64,000 nucleotides of DNA from assembly GCF_029227915.1 (NCBI RefSeq), contig NC_079879.1, positions 28,030,501-28,094,500 of the forward strand. Direction: 5' to 3'. The notes beneath the pieces were generated by a model. It saw only the letters and a list, made by a program, of their open reading frames with translations. It was not told the DNA's origin and searched no databases. The DNA comes from Hydractinia symbiolongicarpus (taxonomy: Eukaryota > Cnidaria > Hydrozoa > Anthoathecata > Hydractiniidae). Position numbers and translations under genes: made by a program. Below, in pieces: positions 53,301-64,000 of the stretch. Numbering within the stretch: position 1 is the first letter of the stretch; each line of letters starts with the position of its first letter.

Positions 53301-54565
53301 CTAAAATCAGTTCAATTAAGTCCCACAGACAATTGTTTCACATTTAAAAGCGACGGAACCTAGTAACATCAGAAACATATCGCTAAATACATGTTGGTAC
53401 GAATATGTGACGCAATCGTTGTAATTCATCCGGACTGATACCGTTAGAAAGTCAATGAAGTATTGTTTTTGAAACTGTCTCTATTTCTTGAGCGCGTGCT
53501 AACGGCTAGGATTGATCCCACAGTAAAAAATGAAATTTTTATCTACATTTTTAAATAAAGCGCTACCACAGCTCCCAGTGTAATCGCTGAGTTCCAGCAA
53601 TCATGTCAAACTAAGAATAATGCTATTTCTTGGAGTCCAATTGTCTCTTTTATCACATTTATAAGGTCAAAGTCCAAAATCAGTTCAATTAAGTCCCATA
53701 GTCAATTGTTTCACAGTTAAAAGCGACGAAACCTAGTAATATCAGAAAAATATCGCTAAATGCATGTTGGTACGAATATGTGACGCAACCGTTGTAAATC
53801 AAACGAACTGATTCCGATAGAAAGTCAATGAAATGTAGTTTTTGAAACTGTCTCTATTTCTTCACCCCGCGCGCTAGGGCTTAGGATTGGACCCACAGTA
53901 CAAAATGACTTTTATTATCTAATTTTTTGAATAAAGCGCTACCAGAGCGCCCAGTGTAATCGCTGAGTTCCAGCAATCACGTCAAACTAAGAAAAATGTT
54001 AAATCTTGGAGTCCAATTGTCTCTTTTATCACATTTTTAACGTCAAAGTCTAAAATCAGTTCAATAAAGTCCCACAGTCAATCGTTTCACTGTTAAAAGC
54101 GATGAAACCTAATAATATCAGAAAAATATCGCTAAATGCATGTTGATACGAATATGTGAGGCAACCGTCGTAACTCACACGGACTGATACCGTTAGAAAG
54201 TAAATTAAATGTAGTTTTGGAAACTGTCTGTATTTTTGGAGCGCGTGCTAACGGTTAGGATTGGTCCCACAGCAAAAAATGAATTTTTTATCTACATTCT
54301 CAAATAAAGCGCTACCAGAGCGCCCAGTGTAATCGCTTAGTTCCAGCAATCTTGTCAAACTAAGAAAAATGTTATTTCTTGGAGTCCAATTTTCTTTTTT
54401 ATCACATTTATAAGGTCAAAGTCTAAAATCAGTTCAATTAAGTCCCACAGACAATTGTTTCACATTTAAAAGCGACGCAACCTAGTAACATCAGAAACAT
54501 ATCGCTAAATACATGTTGGTACGAATATGTGACGCAATCGTTGTAATTCATCCGGACTGATACCG
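50370..54565 (+). repeat. Eleven-monomer block repeated 8.2 kb away (left copy)
   Basis: Unit starts are P 50491, Q-hybrid 50864, R 51238, S 51610, U 51981, P 52353, Q 52726, R 53098, S 53471, T 53844 and U 54220. The same order starts at 58692 and ends near 62765, an offset of 8199-8201 bp (22 monomers). Shared private variants support direct copying. They are AAGTCTCACAGACAG (51088 and 59287 by the TCTCACAG mark), GTTAAAAAGTCAATTAAATG (about 51955 and 60155), a CTTTCTC in P (52353 and 60554), GTACGAACATGTGACG and CCACACACAGTTG. One patch in the second unit differs and is annotated separately. Confidence 0.85.
50855..50915 (+). other. Gene-conversion-like patch of P sequence inside a Q monomer
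   Basis: Upstream, this unit carries the Q signature GGACTGTGCCGTTACAAAG (about 50829). The next 60 or so bases switch to P: GAAATGTAG, GAAACTTTCTC and CAGCGCGCGCTAGTGG. After GGATTGGTCCCACAGTA the unit is Q again (AAAAAATGAATTTTTTATC). The unusual CTTTCTC matches the P units at 52353 and 60554, not the adjacent P at 50491. The sister unit at 59064, in the other 8.2 kb copy, is plain Q. The patch is therefore later than the long-range copying. A double exchange would look the same. Confidence 0.8.
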
Positions 54566-55835
54566 TTAGAAAGTCAATGAAGTATTGTTTTTGAAACTGT
54601 CTCTATTTTTGGAGCGCGTGCTAACGGTTAGGATTGATCCCACAGTAAAAAATGAAACTTTTATCTACATTCTCAAATAAAGCGCTACCAGAGCGCCCAG
54701 TGTAATCGCTTAGTTCCAGCAATCATGTCAAACTAAGAATAATGCTATTTCTTGGAGTCCAATTGTCTCTTTTATCACATTTATAAGGTCAAAGTCCAAA
54801 ATCAGTTCAATTAAGTCCCATAGTCAATTGTTTCACAGTTAAAAGCGACGAAACCTAGTAATATCAGAAAAATATCGCTAAATGCATGTTGGTACGAATA
54901 TGTGACGCAACCGTTGTAAATCAAACGAACTGATTCCGATAGAAAGTCAATGAAATGTAGTTTTTGAAACTGTCTCTATTTCTTCACCCCGCGCGCTAGG
55001 GCTTAGGATTGGACCCACAGTACAAAATGACTTTTATTATCTAATTTTTTGAATAAAGCGCTACCAGAGCGCCCAGTGTAATCGCTGAGTTCCAGCAATC
55101 ACGTCAAACTAAGAAAAATGTTAAATCTTGGAGTCCAATTGTCTCTTTTATCACATTTTTAACGTCAAAGTCTAAAATCAGTTCAATAAAGTCCCACAGT
55201 CAATCGTTTCACTGTTAAAAGCGATGAAACCTAATAATATCAGAAAAATATCGCTAAATGCATGTTGATACGAATATGTGAGGCAACCGTCGTAACTCAC
55301 ACGGACTGATACCGTTAGAAAGTAAATTAAATGTAGTTTTGGAAACTGTCTGTATTTTTGGAGCGCGTGCTAACGGTTAGGATTGGTCCCACAGCAAAAA
55401 ATGAATTTTTTATCTACATTCTCAAATAAAGCGCTACCAGAGCGCCCAGTGTAATCGCTTAGTTCCAGCAATCTTGTCAAACTAAGAAAAATGTTATTTC
55501 TTGGAGTCCAATTTTCTTTTTTATCACATTTATAAGGTCAAAGTCTAAAATCAGTTCAATTAAGTCCCACAGACAATTGTTTCACATTTAAAAGCGACGC
55601 AACCTAGTAACATCAGAAACATATCGCTAAATACATGTTGGTACGAATATGTGACGCAATCGTTGTAATTCATCCGGACTGATACCGTTAGAAAGTCAAT
55701 GAAGTATTGTTTTTGAAACTGTCTCTATTTTTGGAGCGCGTGCTAACGGTTAGGATTGATCCCACAGTAAAAAATGAAACTTTTATCTACATTCTCAAAT
55801 AAAGCGCTACCAGAGCGCCCAGTGTAATCGCTTAG
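53592..55835 (+). repeat. Recent three-monomer tandem duplication (T, U, V), 1122 bp
   Basis: Copy one is about 53592-54713 and copy two about 54714-55835. Unit starts pair as T 53844 and 54966, U 54220 and 55342, V 54593 and 55715. Every rare variant I checked is shared: CTAAGAATAATGC, TAGGGCTTAGGATTGGACCC, AAAGTAAATTAAATG and CAGCAATCTTGTCAAAC (54351 and 55473 by CTTG). I saw no difference between the copies. The 1122 bp length reflects the slightly long T and U units (374-376 bp). Confidence 0.88.
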
Positions 55836-58569
55836 TTCCAGCAATCATGTCAAATTAAGAAGAATGTTATTTTTTGGAGTCCAATTGTCTCATTTATCAC
55901 ATTTATAAGGTCAAAGTCTAAAATCAGTTCAATTAAGTCCCACAGTCAATTATTTCACAGTTAAAAGCGACGCAACCTAGTAATATCAAAAAAATATCGC
56001 TAAATGCATGTTGGTACGAATATGTGACGCAACCGTTGTAACTCAAATGAGCTGATTCCGATAGAAAATCAATGAAATGTAGTTTTTGAAACTGTCTCTA
56101 TTTCTTCAGCGCGCGCTAGTGGTTAGGATTGGTCCCACAGTACAAAATGACTTATTTATCTAATTTTTTGAATAAAGCAATAACACAGCGGCCAGTATCA
56201 TTGCTGAGTTACAGCAATCATTTCATATTAAGAAGAACGTTACTTCTTGGAGTCCAATTGTCTCATTGTAACATGTATAAGGTCACAGTCCAAAATCAGT
56301 TCAATAAAGTCCTACAGTCAATTGTTTCACAGTAAAAAGCGACGCAACCTAGTAATATCAGAAACATATCGCTAAACACATGTTGGTACGAATATGTGAC
56401 GCAATCGTTGTAATTCATACGGACTGTGCCGTTACAAAGTCAATGAAATATAGTTTTTGAAACTGTCTCTATTTTTTGAGCGAGTGCTAACGGCTAGGAT
56501 TGGTCCCACAGTAAAAAATGAATTTTTTATCTACATTTTTAAATAAAGCGCTACCACAGCTACCAGTGTAATCGTTGAATGCCAGCAATCATGTCAAACT
56601 AAGAAAAATGTTATTTCTTGGAGTCCAATTTTCTTTTTTATCACATTTATAAGGTCAAAGTCTAAAGTCAGTTCAATTAAGTCCCACAGACAGTTGTTTC
56701 ACATTTAAAAGGGACACAACCTAGTAATATCAGAAACATATCGCTAAACACATTTTGGTACAAATATGTGACGCAATCGTTGTAATTTATACGGGCTGTG
56801 CCGTTACAAAGTCAATGAAATATAGTTTTTGAAACTGTCTCTATTTTTTGAGCGAGTGCTAACGGCTAGGATTGGTCCCACAGTAAAAAATGAATTTTTT
56901 ATCTACATTTTTAAATAAAGCGCTACCACAGCTACCAGTGTAATCGTTGAATGCCAGCAATCATGTCAAACTAAGAAAAATGTTATTTCTTGGAGTCCAA
57001 TTTTCTTTTTTATCACATTTATAAGGTCAAAGTCTAAAGTCAGTTCAATTAAGTCCCACAGACAGTTGTTTCACATTTAAAAGCGACGCAACCTAGTAAT
57101 ATCAGAAACATATCGCTAAATACATGTTGGTACGAATATGTGACGCAATCGTTGTAATTCATCCGGACTGATACCGTTAGAAAGTCAATGAAATGTAGTT
57201 TTTGAAACTGTCTCTATTTCTTCAGCGCGCGCTAGCGGTTACGATTGGAGCCACAGTACAAAATGACTTATTTATCTACTTTTTTGAATAAAGCAATGCC
57301 ACAGCGTCCAGTACAATTGCTGAGTTACAGCAATCATTTAATATTAAGAAGAACGTTACTTCTTTGAGTCCAGTTGTCTCATTATAACATTTAAAAGGTC
57401 AAAGTCTAAAGTCAGTTCAATTAAGTCCCACAGACAGTTGTTTCACATTTAAAAGCGACGCAACCTAGTAATATCAGAAACATATCGCTAAATACATGTT
57501 GGTACGAATATGTGACGCAATCGTTGTAATTCATCCGGACTGATACCGTTAGAAAGTCAATGAAATGTAGTTTTTGAAACTGTCTCTATTACTTCAGCGC
57601 GCGCTAGCGGTTACGATTGGAGCCACAGTACAAAATGACTTATTTATCTACTTTTTTGAATAAAGCAATGCCACAGCGTCCAGTATAATTGCTGAGTTAC
57701 AGCAATCATTTAATATTTAGAAGAACGTTACTTCTTTGAGTCCAGTTGTCTCATTATAACATTTAAAAGGTCAAAGTCTAAAATCAGTTCAATTAAGTCC
57801 CACAGACAATTGTTTCACATTTAAAAGCGACGGAACCTAGTAACATCAGAAACATATCGCTAAATACATGTTGGTACGAATATGTGACGCAATCGTTGTA
57901 ATTCATCCGGACTGATACCGTTAGAAAGTCAATGAAGTATTGTTTTTGAAACTGTCTCTATTTCTTGAGCGCGTGCTAACGGCTAGGATTGATCCTACAG
58001 TAAAAAATGAAATTTTTATCTACATTTTTAAATAAAGCGCTACCACAGCTCCCAGTGTAATCGCTGAGTTCCAGCAATCATGTCAAACTAAGAAAAATGC
58101 TATTTCTTGGAGTCCAATTGTCTCTTTTATCACATTTATAAGGTCAAAGTTCAAAATCAGTTCAATTAAGTCCCATAGTCAATTGTTTCACAGTTAAAAG
58201 CGACGAAACCTAGCAATATCAGAAAAATATCGCTAAACACATTTTGGTACGAATATGTGACGCAATCGTTGTAATTCATTCGGACTGTGCCGTTACAATG
58301 TCAATGAAATATAGTTTTTGAAACTGTCTCTATTTCTTGAGTGCGTGCTAACGGCTAGGATTGATCCCACAGTAAAAAATGAAATTTTTATCTACATTTT
58401 TAAATAAAGCGCTACCACAGCTCCCAGTGTAATCGCTGAGTTCCAGCAATCATGTCAAACTAAGAAAAATGCTATTTCTTGGAGTCCAATTGTCTCTTTT
58501 ATCACATTTATAAGTTCAAAGTCTAAAATCAGTTCAATTAAATCCCATAGTCAATTGTTTCACAGTTAA
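55836..58569 (+). repeat. K6-family run with doubled Q and doubled R
   Basis: Unit starts are P 56087, Q 56460, Q 56832, R 57204, R 57577, S 57949 and a Q/S hybrid at 58321. Q-Q and R-R are adjacent same-family pairs, the only clear single-monomer duplications I saw. The first Q ends with private changes (AAAAGGGACACAACC, TTGGTACAAATATG) absent from other Q units. The hybrid at 58321 has the Q signature before its start and an S body with GAGTGCGTGC. Confidence 0.8.
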
Positions 58570-61500
58570 AAGCGACGAAACCTAGTAATATCAGAAAAAT
58601 ATCGCTAAATGCATGTTGGTACGAATATGTGACGCAACCGTTGTAACTCAAATGAGCTGATTCCGATAGAAAATCAATGAAATGTAGTTTTTGAAACTGT
58701 CTCTATTTCTTCAGCGCGCGCTAGTGGTTAGGATTGGTCCCACAGTACAAAATGACTTATTTATCTAATTTTTTGAATAAAGCAATAACACAGCGGCCAG
58801 TATCATTGCTGAGTTACAGCAATCATTTCATATTAAGAAGAACGTTACTTCTTGGAGTCCAATTGTCTCATTGTAACATGTATAAGGTCACAGTCCAAAA
58901 TCAGTTCAATAAAGTCCTACAGTCAATTGTTTCACAGTAAAAAGCGACGCAACCTAGTAATATCAGAAACATATCGCTAAACACATTTTGGTACGAATAT
59001 GTGACGCAATCGTTGTAATTCATACGGACTGTGCCGTTACAAAGTCAATGAAATATAGTTTTTGAAACTGTCTCTATTTTTTGAGCGAGTGCTAACGGCT
59101 AGGATTGGTCCCACAGTAAAAAATGAATTTTTTATCTACATTTTTAAATAAAGCGCTACCACAGCTACCAGTGTAATCGTTGAATGCCAGCAATCATGTC
59201 AAACTAAGAAAAATGTTATTTCTTGGAGTCCAATTTTCTTTTTTATCACATTTATAAGGTCAAAGTCTAAAGTCAGTTCAATTAAGTCTCACAGACAGTT
59301 GTTTCACATTTAAAAGCGACGCAACCTAGTAATATCAGAAACATATCGCTAAATACATGTTGGTACGAATATGTGACGCAATCGTTGTAATTCATCCGGA
59401 CTGATACCGTTAGAAAGTCAATGAAATGTAGTTTTTGAAACTGTCTCTATTTCTTCAGCGCGCGCTAGCGGTTACGATTGGAGCCACAGTACAAAATGAC
59501 TTATTTATCTACTTTTTTGAATAAAGCAATGCCACAGCGTCCAGTATAATTGCTGAGTTACAGCAATCATTTAATATTAAGAAGAACGTTACTTCTTTGA
59601 GTCCAGTTGTCTCATTATAACATTTAAAAGGTCAAAGTCTAAAATCAGTTCAATTAAGTCCCACAGACAATTGTTTCACATTTAAAAGCGACGGAACCTA
59701 GTAACATCAGAAACATATCGCTAAATACATGTTGGTACGAATATGTGACGCAATCGTTGTAATTCATCCGGACTGATACCGTTAGAAAGTCAATGAAGTA
59801 TTGTTTTTGAAACTGTCTCTATTTCTTGAGCGCGTGCTAACGGCTAGGATTGATCCTACAGTAAAAAATGAAATTTTTATCTACATTTTTAAATAAAGCG
59901 CTACCACAGCTCCCAGTGTAATCGCTGAGTTCCAGCAATCATGTTAAACTAAGAAAAATGCTATTTCTTGGAGTCCAATTGTCTCTTTTATCACATTTAT
60001 AAGGTCAAAGTCCAAAATCAGTTCAATTAAGTCCCATAGTCAATTGTTTCACAGTTAAAAGCGACGAAACCTAGCAATATCAGGAAAATATCGTTAAATG
60101 CATGTTGATACGAATATGTGACGCAACCGTCGTAACTCACACGGACTGATACCGTTAAAAAGTCAATTAAATGTAGTTTTGGAAACTGTCTGTATTTTTG
60201 GAGCGCGTGCTAACGGTTAGGATTGGGCCCACAGCAAGAAATGAATTTTTTATCTACATTCTCAAATAAAGCGCTACCAGAGCGCCCAGTGTAATCGCTT
60301 AGTTTCAGCAATCATGTCAAATTAAGAAGAATGTTATTTTTTGGAGTCCAATTGTCTCATTTATCACATTTATAAGGTCAAAGTCTAAAATCAGTTCAAT
60401 TAAGTCCCACAGTCAATTATTTCACAGTTAAAAGCGACGCAACCTAGTAATATCAGAAAAATATCGCTAAATGCATGTTGGTACGAATATGTGACGCAAC
60501 CGTTGTAACTCAAATGAGCTGATTCCGATAGAAAATCAATGAAATGTAGTTTTTGAAACTTTCTCTATTTCTTCAGCGCGCGCTAGTGGTTAGGATTGGT
60601 CCCACAGTACAAAATGACTTATTTATCTAATTTTTTGAATAAAGCAATAACACAGCGGCCAGTATCATTGCTGAGTTACAGCAATCATTTCATATTAAGA
60701 AGAACGTTACTTCTTGGAGTCCAATTGTCTCATTGTAACATGTATAAGGTCACAGTCCAAAATCAGTTCAATAAAGTCCTACAGTCAATTGTTTCACAGT
60801 AAAAAGCGACGCAACCTAGTAATATCAGAAACATATCGCTAAACACATGTTGGTACGAACATGTGACGCAATCGTTGTAATTCATACGGACTGTGCCGTT
60901 ACAAAGTCAATGAAATATAGTTTTTGAAACTGTCTCTATTTTTTGAGCGAGTGCTAACGGCTAGGATTGGTCCCACAGTAAAAAATGAATTTTTTATCTA
61001 CATTTTTAAATAAAGCGCTACCACAGCTACCAGTGTAATCGTTGAATGCCAGCAATCATGTCAAACTAAGAAAAATGTTATTTCTTGGAGTCCACTTTTC
61101 TTTTTTATCACATTTATAAGGTCAAAGTCTAAAGTCAGTTCAATTAAGTCCCACACACAGTTGTTTCACATTTAAAAGCGACGCAACCTAGTAATATCAG
61201 AAACATATCGCTAAATACATGTTGGTACGAATATGTGACGCAATCGTTGTAATTCATCCGGACTGATACCGATTGAAAGTCAATGAAATGTAGTTTTTGA
61301 AACTGTCTCTATTTCTTCAGCGCGCGCTAGCGGTTACGATTGGAGCCACAGTACAAAATGACTTATTTATCTACTTTTTTAAATAAAGCAATGCCACAGC
61401 GTCCAGTATAATTGCTGAGTTACAGCAATCATTTAATATTAAGAAGAACGTTACTTCTTTGAGTCCAGTTGTCTCATTATAACATTTAAAAGGTCAAAGT

Positions 61501-62765
61501 CTAAAATCAGTTCAATTAAGTCCCACAGACAATTGTTTTACATTTAAAAGCGACGGAACCTAGTAACATCAGAAACATATCGCTAAATACATGTTGGTAC
61601 GAATATGTGACGCAATCGTTGTAATTCATCCGGACTGATACCGTTAGAAAGTCAATGAAGTATTATTTTTGAAACTGTCTCTATTTCTTGAGCGCGTGCT
61701 AACGGCTAGGATTGATCCCACAGTAAAAAATGAAATTTTTATCTACATTTTTAAATAAAGCGCTACCACAGCTCCCAGTGTAATCGCTGAGTTCCAGCAA
61801 TCATGTCAAACTAAGAATAATGCTATTTCTTGGAGTCCAACTGTCTCTTTTATCACATTTATAAGGTCAAAGTCCAAAATCAGTTCAATTAAGTCCCATA
61901 GTCAATTGCTTCACAGTTAAAAGCGACGAAACCTAGTAATATCAGAAAAATATCGCTAAATGCATGTTGGTACGAATATGTGATGCAACCGTTGTAAATC
62001 AAACGAACTGATTCCGATAGAAAGTCAATGAAATGTAGTTTTTGAAACTGTCTCTATTTCTTCACCCCGCGCGCTAGGGCTTAGGATTGGTCCCACAGTA
62101 CAAAATGACTTTTATTATCTAATTTTTTGAATAAAGCGCTACCAGAGCGCCCAGTGTAATCGCTGAGTTCCAGCAATCACGTCAAACTAAGAAAAATGTT
62201 AAATCTTGGAGTCCAATTGTCTCTTTTATCACATTTTTAACGTCAAAGTCTAAAATCAGTTCAATAAAGTCCCACAGTCAATCGTTTCACTGTTAAAAGC
62301 GATGAAACCTAATAATATCAGAAAAATATCGCTAAATGCATGTTGATACGAATATGTGAGGCAACCGTCGTAACTCACACGGACTGATACCGTTAGAAAG
62401 TAAATTAAATGTAGTTTTGGAAACTGTCTGTATTTTTGGAGCGCGTGCTAACGGTTAGGATTGGTCCCACAGCAAAAAATGAATTTTTTATCTACATTCT
62501 CAAATAAAGCGCTACCAGAGCGCCCAGTGTAATCGCTTAGTTCCAGCAATCATGTCAAACTAAGAAAAATGTTATTTCTTGGAGTCCAATTTTCTTTTTT
62601 ATCACATTTATAAGGTCAAAGTCTAAAATCAGTTCAATTAAGTCCCACAGACAATTGTTTCACATTTAAAAGCGACGCAACCTAGTAACATCAGAAACAT
62701 ATCGCTAAATACATGTTGGTACGAATATGTGACGCAATCGTTGTAATTCATCCGGACTGATACCG
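58570..62765 (+). repeat. Eleven-monomer block repeated 8.2 kb away (right copy)
   Basis: Unit starts are P 58692, Q 59064, R 59437, S 59808, U 60181, P 60554, Q 60927, R 61299, S 61671, T 62044 and U 62419. They match the 50370-54565 block unit for unit at 8199-8201 bp. Private changes in this copy only include ATCAGGAAAATATCGTTAAATG near 60080, CCACTTTTC near 61093 and the set shared with the terminal duplication. The blocks diverge at the right where the left copy enters V and this one enters R. Confidence 0.85.
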
Positions 62766-64000
62766 ATTGAAAGTCAATGAAATGTAGTTTTTGAAACTGT
62801 CTCTATTTCTTCAGCGCGCGCTAGCGGTTACGATTGGAGCCACAGTACAAAATGACTTATTTATCTACTTTTTTAAATAAAGCAATGCCACAGCGTCCAG
62901 TATAATTGCTGAGTTACAGCAATCATTTAATATTAAGAAGAACGTTACTTCTTTGAGTCCAGTTGTCTCATTATAACATTTAAAAGGTCAAAGTCTAAAA
63001 TCAGTTCAATTAAGTCCCACAGACAATTGTTTTACATTTAAAAGCGACGGAACCTAGTAACATCAGAAACATATCGCTAAATACATGTTGGTACGAATAT
63101 GTGACGCAATCGTTGTAATTCATCCGGACTGATACCGTTAGAAAGTCAATGAAGTATTATTTTTGAAACTGTCTCTATTTCTTGAGCGCGTGCTAACGGC
63201 TAGGATTGATCCCACAGTAAAAAATGAAATTTTTATCTACATTTTTAAATAAAGCGCTACCACAGCTCCCAGTGTAATCGCTGAGTTCCAGCAATCATGT
63301 CAAACTAAGAATAATGCTATTTCTTGGAGTCCAACTGTCTCTTTTATCACATTTATAAGGTCAAAGTCCAAAATCAGTTCAATTAAGTCCCATAGTCAAT
63401 TGCTTCACAGTTAAAAGCGACGAAACCTAGTAATATCAGAAAAATATCGCTAAATGCATGTTGGTACGAATATGTGATGCAACCGTTGTAAATCAAACGA
63501 ACTGATTCCGATAGAAAGTCAATGAAATGTAGTTTTTGAAACTGTCTCTATTTCTTCACCCCGCGCGCTAGGGCTTAGGATTGGTCCCACAGTACAAAAT
63601 GACTTTTATTATCTAATTTTTTGAATAAAGCGCTACCAGAGCGCCCAGTGTAATCGCTGAGTTCCAGCAATCACGTCAAACTAAGAAAAATGTTAAATCT
63701 TGGAGTCCAATTGTCTCTTTTATCACATTTTTAACGTCAAAGTCTAAAATCAGTTCAATAAAGTCCCACAGTCAATCGTTTCACTGTTAAAAGCGATGAA
63801 ACCTAATAATATCAGAAAAATATCGCTAAATGCATGTTGATACGAATATGTGAGGCAACCGTCGTAACTCACACGGACTGATACCGTTAGAAAGTAAATT
63901 AAATGTAGTTTTGGAAACTGTCTGTATTTTTGGAGCGCGTGCTAACGGTTAGGATTGGTCCCACAGCAAAAAATGAATTTTTTATCTACATTCTCAAATA
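61194..64000 (+). repeat. Four-monomer tandem duplication (R, S, T, U), 1494 bp, cut by the window end
   Basis: Bases from about 61194 reappear from about 62688 at an offset of 1494 bp up to the last base. Unit starts are R 61299 and 62793, S 61671 and 63166, T 62044 and 63538, U 62419 and 63913. The copies share changes found nowhere else: TTTTTTAAATAAAGCAATGCC in R, GTTTTACATTTAAAAG, GAAGTATTATTTTTG in S, GTCCAACTGTCTC, ATTGCTTCACAG and TGTGATGCAACC. I saw no mismatch over about 1.3 kb. It appears to be among the youngest events in the window, or an assembly artefact. Confidence 0.9.

Larger units (their letters stand above)
1..64000 (+). repeat. Satellite DNA array, about 372 bp monomer, about 172 head-to-tail copies
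   Basis: The landmark GAAACTGTCTC, or a one-base variant, recurs every 367-376 bases from 276 to 63913. Every copy is in the same orientation and no unrelated sequence lies between copies. This periodicity is seen directly. Monomers fall into families that differ by scattered substitutions and small indels, and the families are arranged in higher-order repeats described in the other entries. No open frame exceeds 83 codons, and stop codons occur in all six frames of most monomers. Arrays of this kind are known from eukaryotic heterochromatin, often at or beside centromeres. That location is inference here, because no flanking unique DNA is visible. I do not recognise the family and cannot assign a species. 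Confidence 0.98.

Noticed and set aside
39003-60802. A 68-codon frame with the same predicted peptide in ten P monomers
   Set aside because: The DNA of the copies is itself nearly identical, so peptide identity shows nothing about selection. The frame starts at TTG, has no recognisable domain and sits inside a satellite unit.
1-64000. CRISPR array
   Set aside because: The whole 372 bp unit is repeated with no unique spacers, and the unit is far longer than a CRISPR repeat.
1-64000. CENP-B box
   Set aside because: I looked for the core pattern TTCG....A..CGGG on both strands, including around every TTCG and CCCG I noticed, and found no match. An exhaustive motif scan was not possible by eye.
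1-64000. Transposable element or retroviral insertion, with target-site duplications or terminal repeats
   Set aside because: The monomer landmark is never interrupted by more than about 376 bp from start to end, so there is no room for an insertion.
1-64000. tRNA, rRNA or telomeric repeats
   Set aside because: No cloverleaf-like A/B boxes, no conserved rRNA cores and no short G-rich telomeric tandem units were seen.
1-64000. Identification as a named satellite, such as Drosophila 1.688 (359 bp) or the Tribolium 360 bp satellite
   Set aside because: The length is only loosely similar, and I could not recognise shared sequence. A database search with one monomer would settle it.

Overview
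The whole 64 kb window is one uninterrupted block of eukaryotic-type satellite DNA. I find no gene, RNA gene, transposon or unique sequence. A monomer of about 372 bp (mostly 370-376 bp) is repeated head to tail about 172 times, always in the same orientation. It can be tracked from base 1 to base 64000 by its GAAACTGTCTC landmark (for example at 276, 646, 1018, 1385, 1758 ... 62793, 63166, 63538). Both window ends lie inside the array, so neither edge is seen. The DNA is AT-rich, roughly two thirds A+T by eye. The longest open frame is 83 codons, as expected for non-coding repeats. A megabase-style tandem array with higher-order repeat (HOR) structure suggests a pericentromeric, centromeric or other heterochromatic region of a plant or animal chromosome. 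I do not recognise the monomer and cannot name the species. CpG is not depleted, which fits a lightly methylated genome such as many invertebrates, but this is only a hint.

Layout. (1) 1 to about 6.0 kb: a mixed stretch with local 2- and 3-monomer duplications. (2) About 6.0-18.8 kb: a diverged HOR whose copies are offset by 4088 bp (11 monomers) and about 4464 bp (12 monomers), plus a young 3-monomer duplication at 15.0-16.8 kb. (3) About 18.8-35.3 kb: a clear 12-monomer HOR (called H12 here, 4468-4470 bp), with shortened 11- and 10-monomer copies. (4) A 6-monomer block (K6, families U, P, Q, R, S, T) at 22.25-24.5 kb and again at 35.29-37.5 kb, 13.04 kb apart. (5) 37.5-64 kb: an expansion built only from K6 families, in constantly changing order, with duplications of 1, 2, 3, 4, 5 and 11 monomers. 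Some of these appear identical over more than 1 kb.

Family names used below, each with a diagnostic. U: GGAAACTGTCTG followed by GGAGCGCGTG. P: CAGCGGCCAGTATC. Q: GGACTGTGCCGTTACAAAG just before the monomer start, then GAGCGAGTGC. R: GATTGGAGCCACAG. S: GAAGTATTGTTTTTG. T: CCCCGCGCGCTAGG. V: a U/S hybrid with GGTTAGGATTGATCCC.

The content of interest is the array's evolutionary record. It includes chimeric monomers from in-register unequal exchange, an 18 bp deletion that removes exactly one hairpin and was then duplicated, a gene-conversion-like patch of about 60 bp, an 8.2 kb long-range repeat, and a left-to-right rise in homogenisation. I found no sign of a new protein-coding system. All offsets were read by hand from landmark positions and should be good to a few bases.
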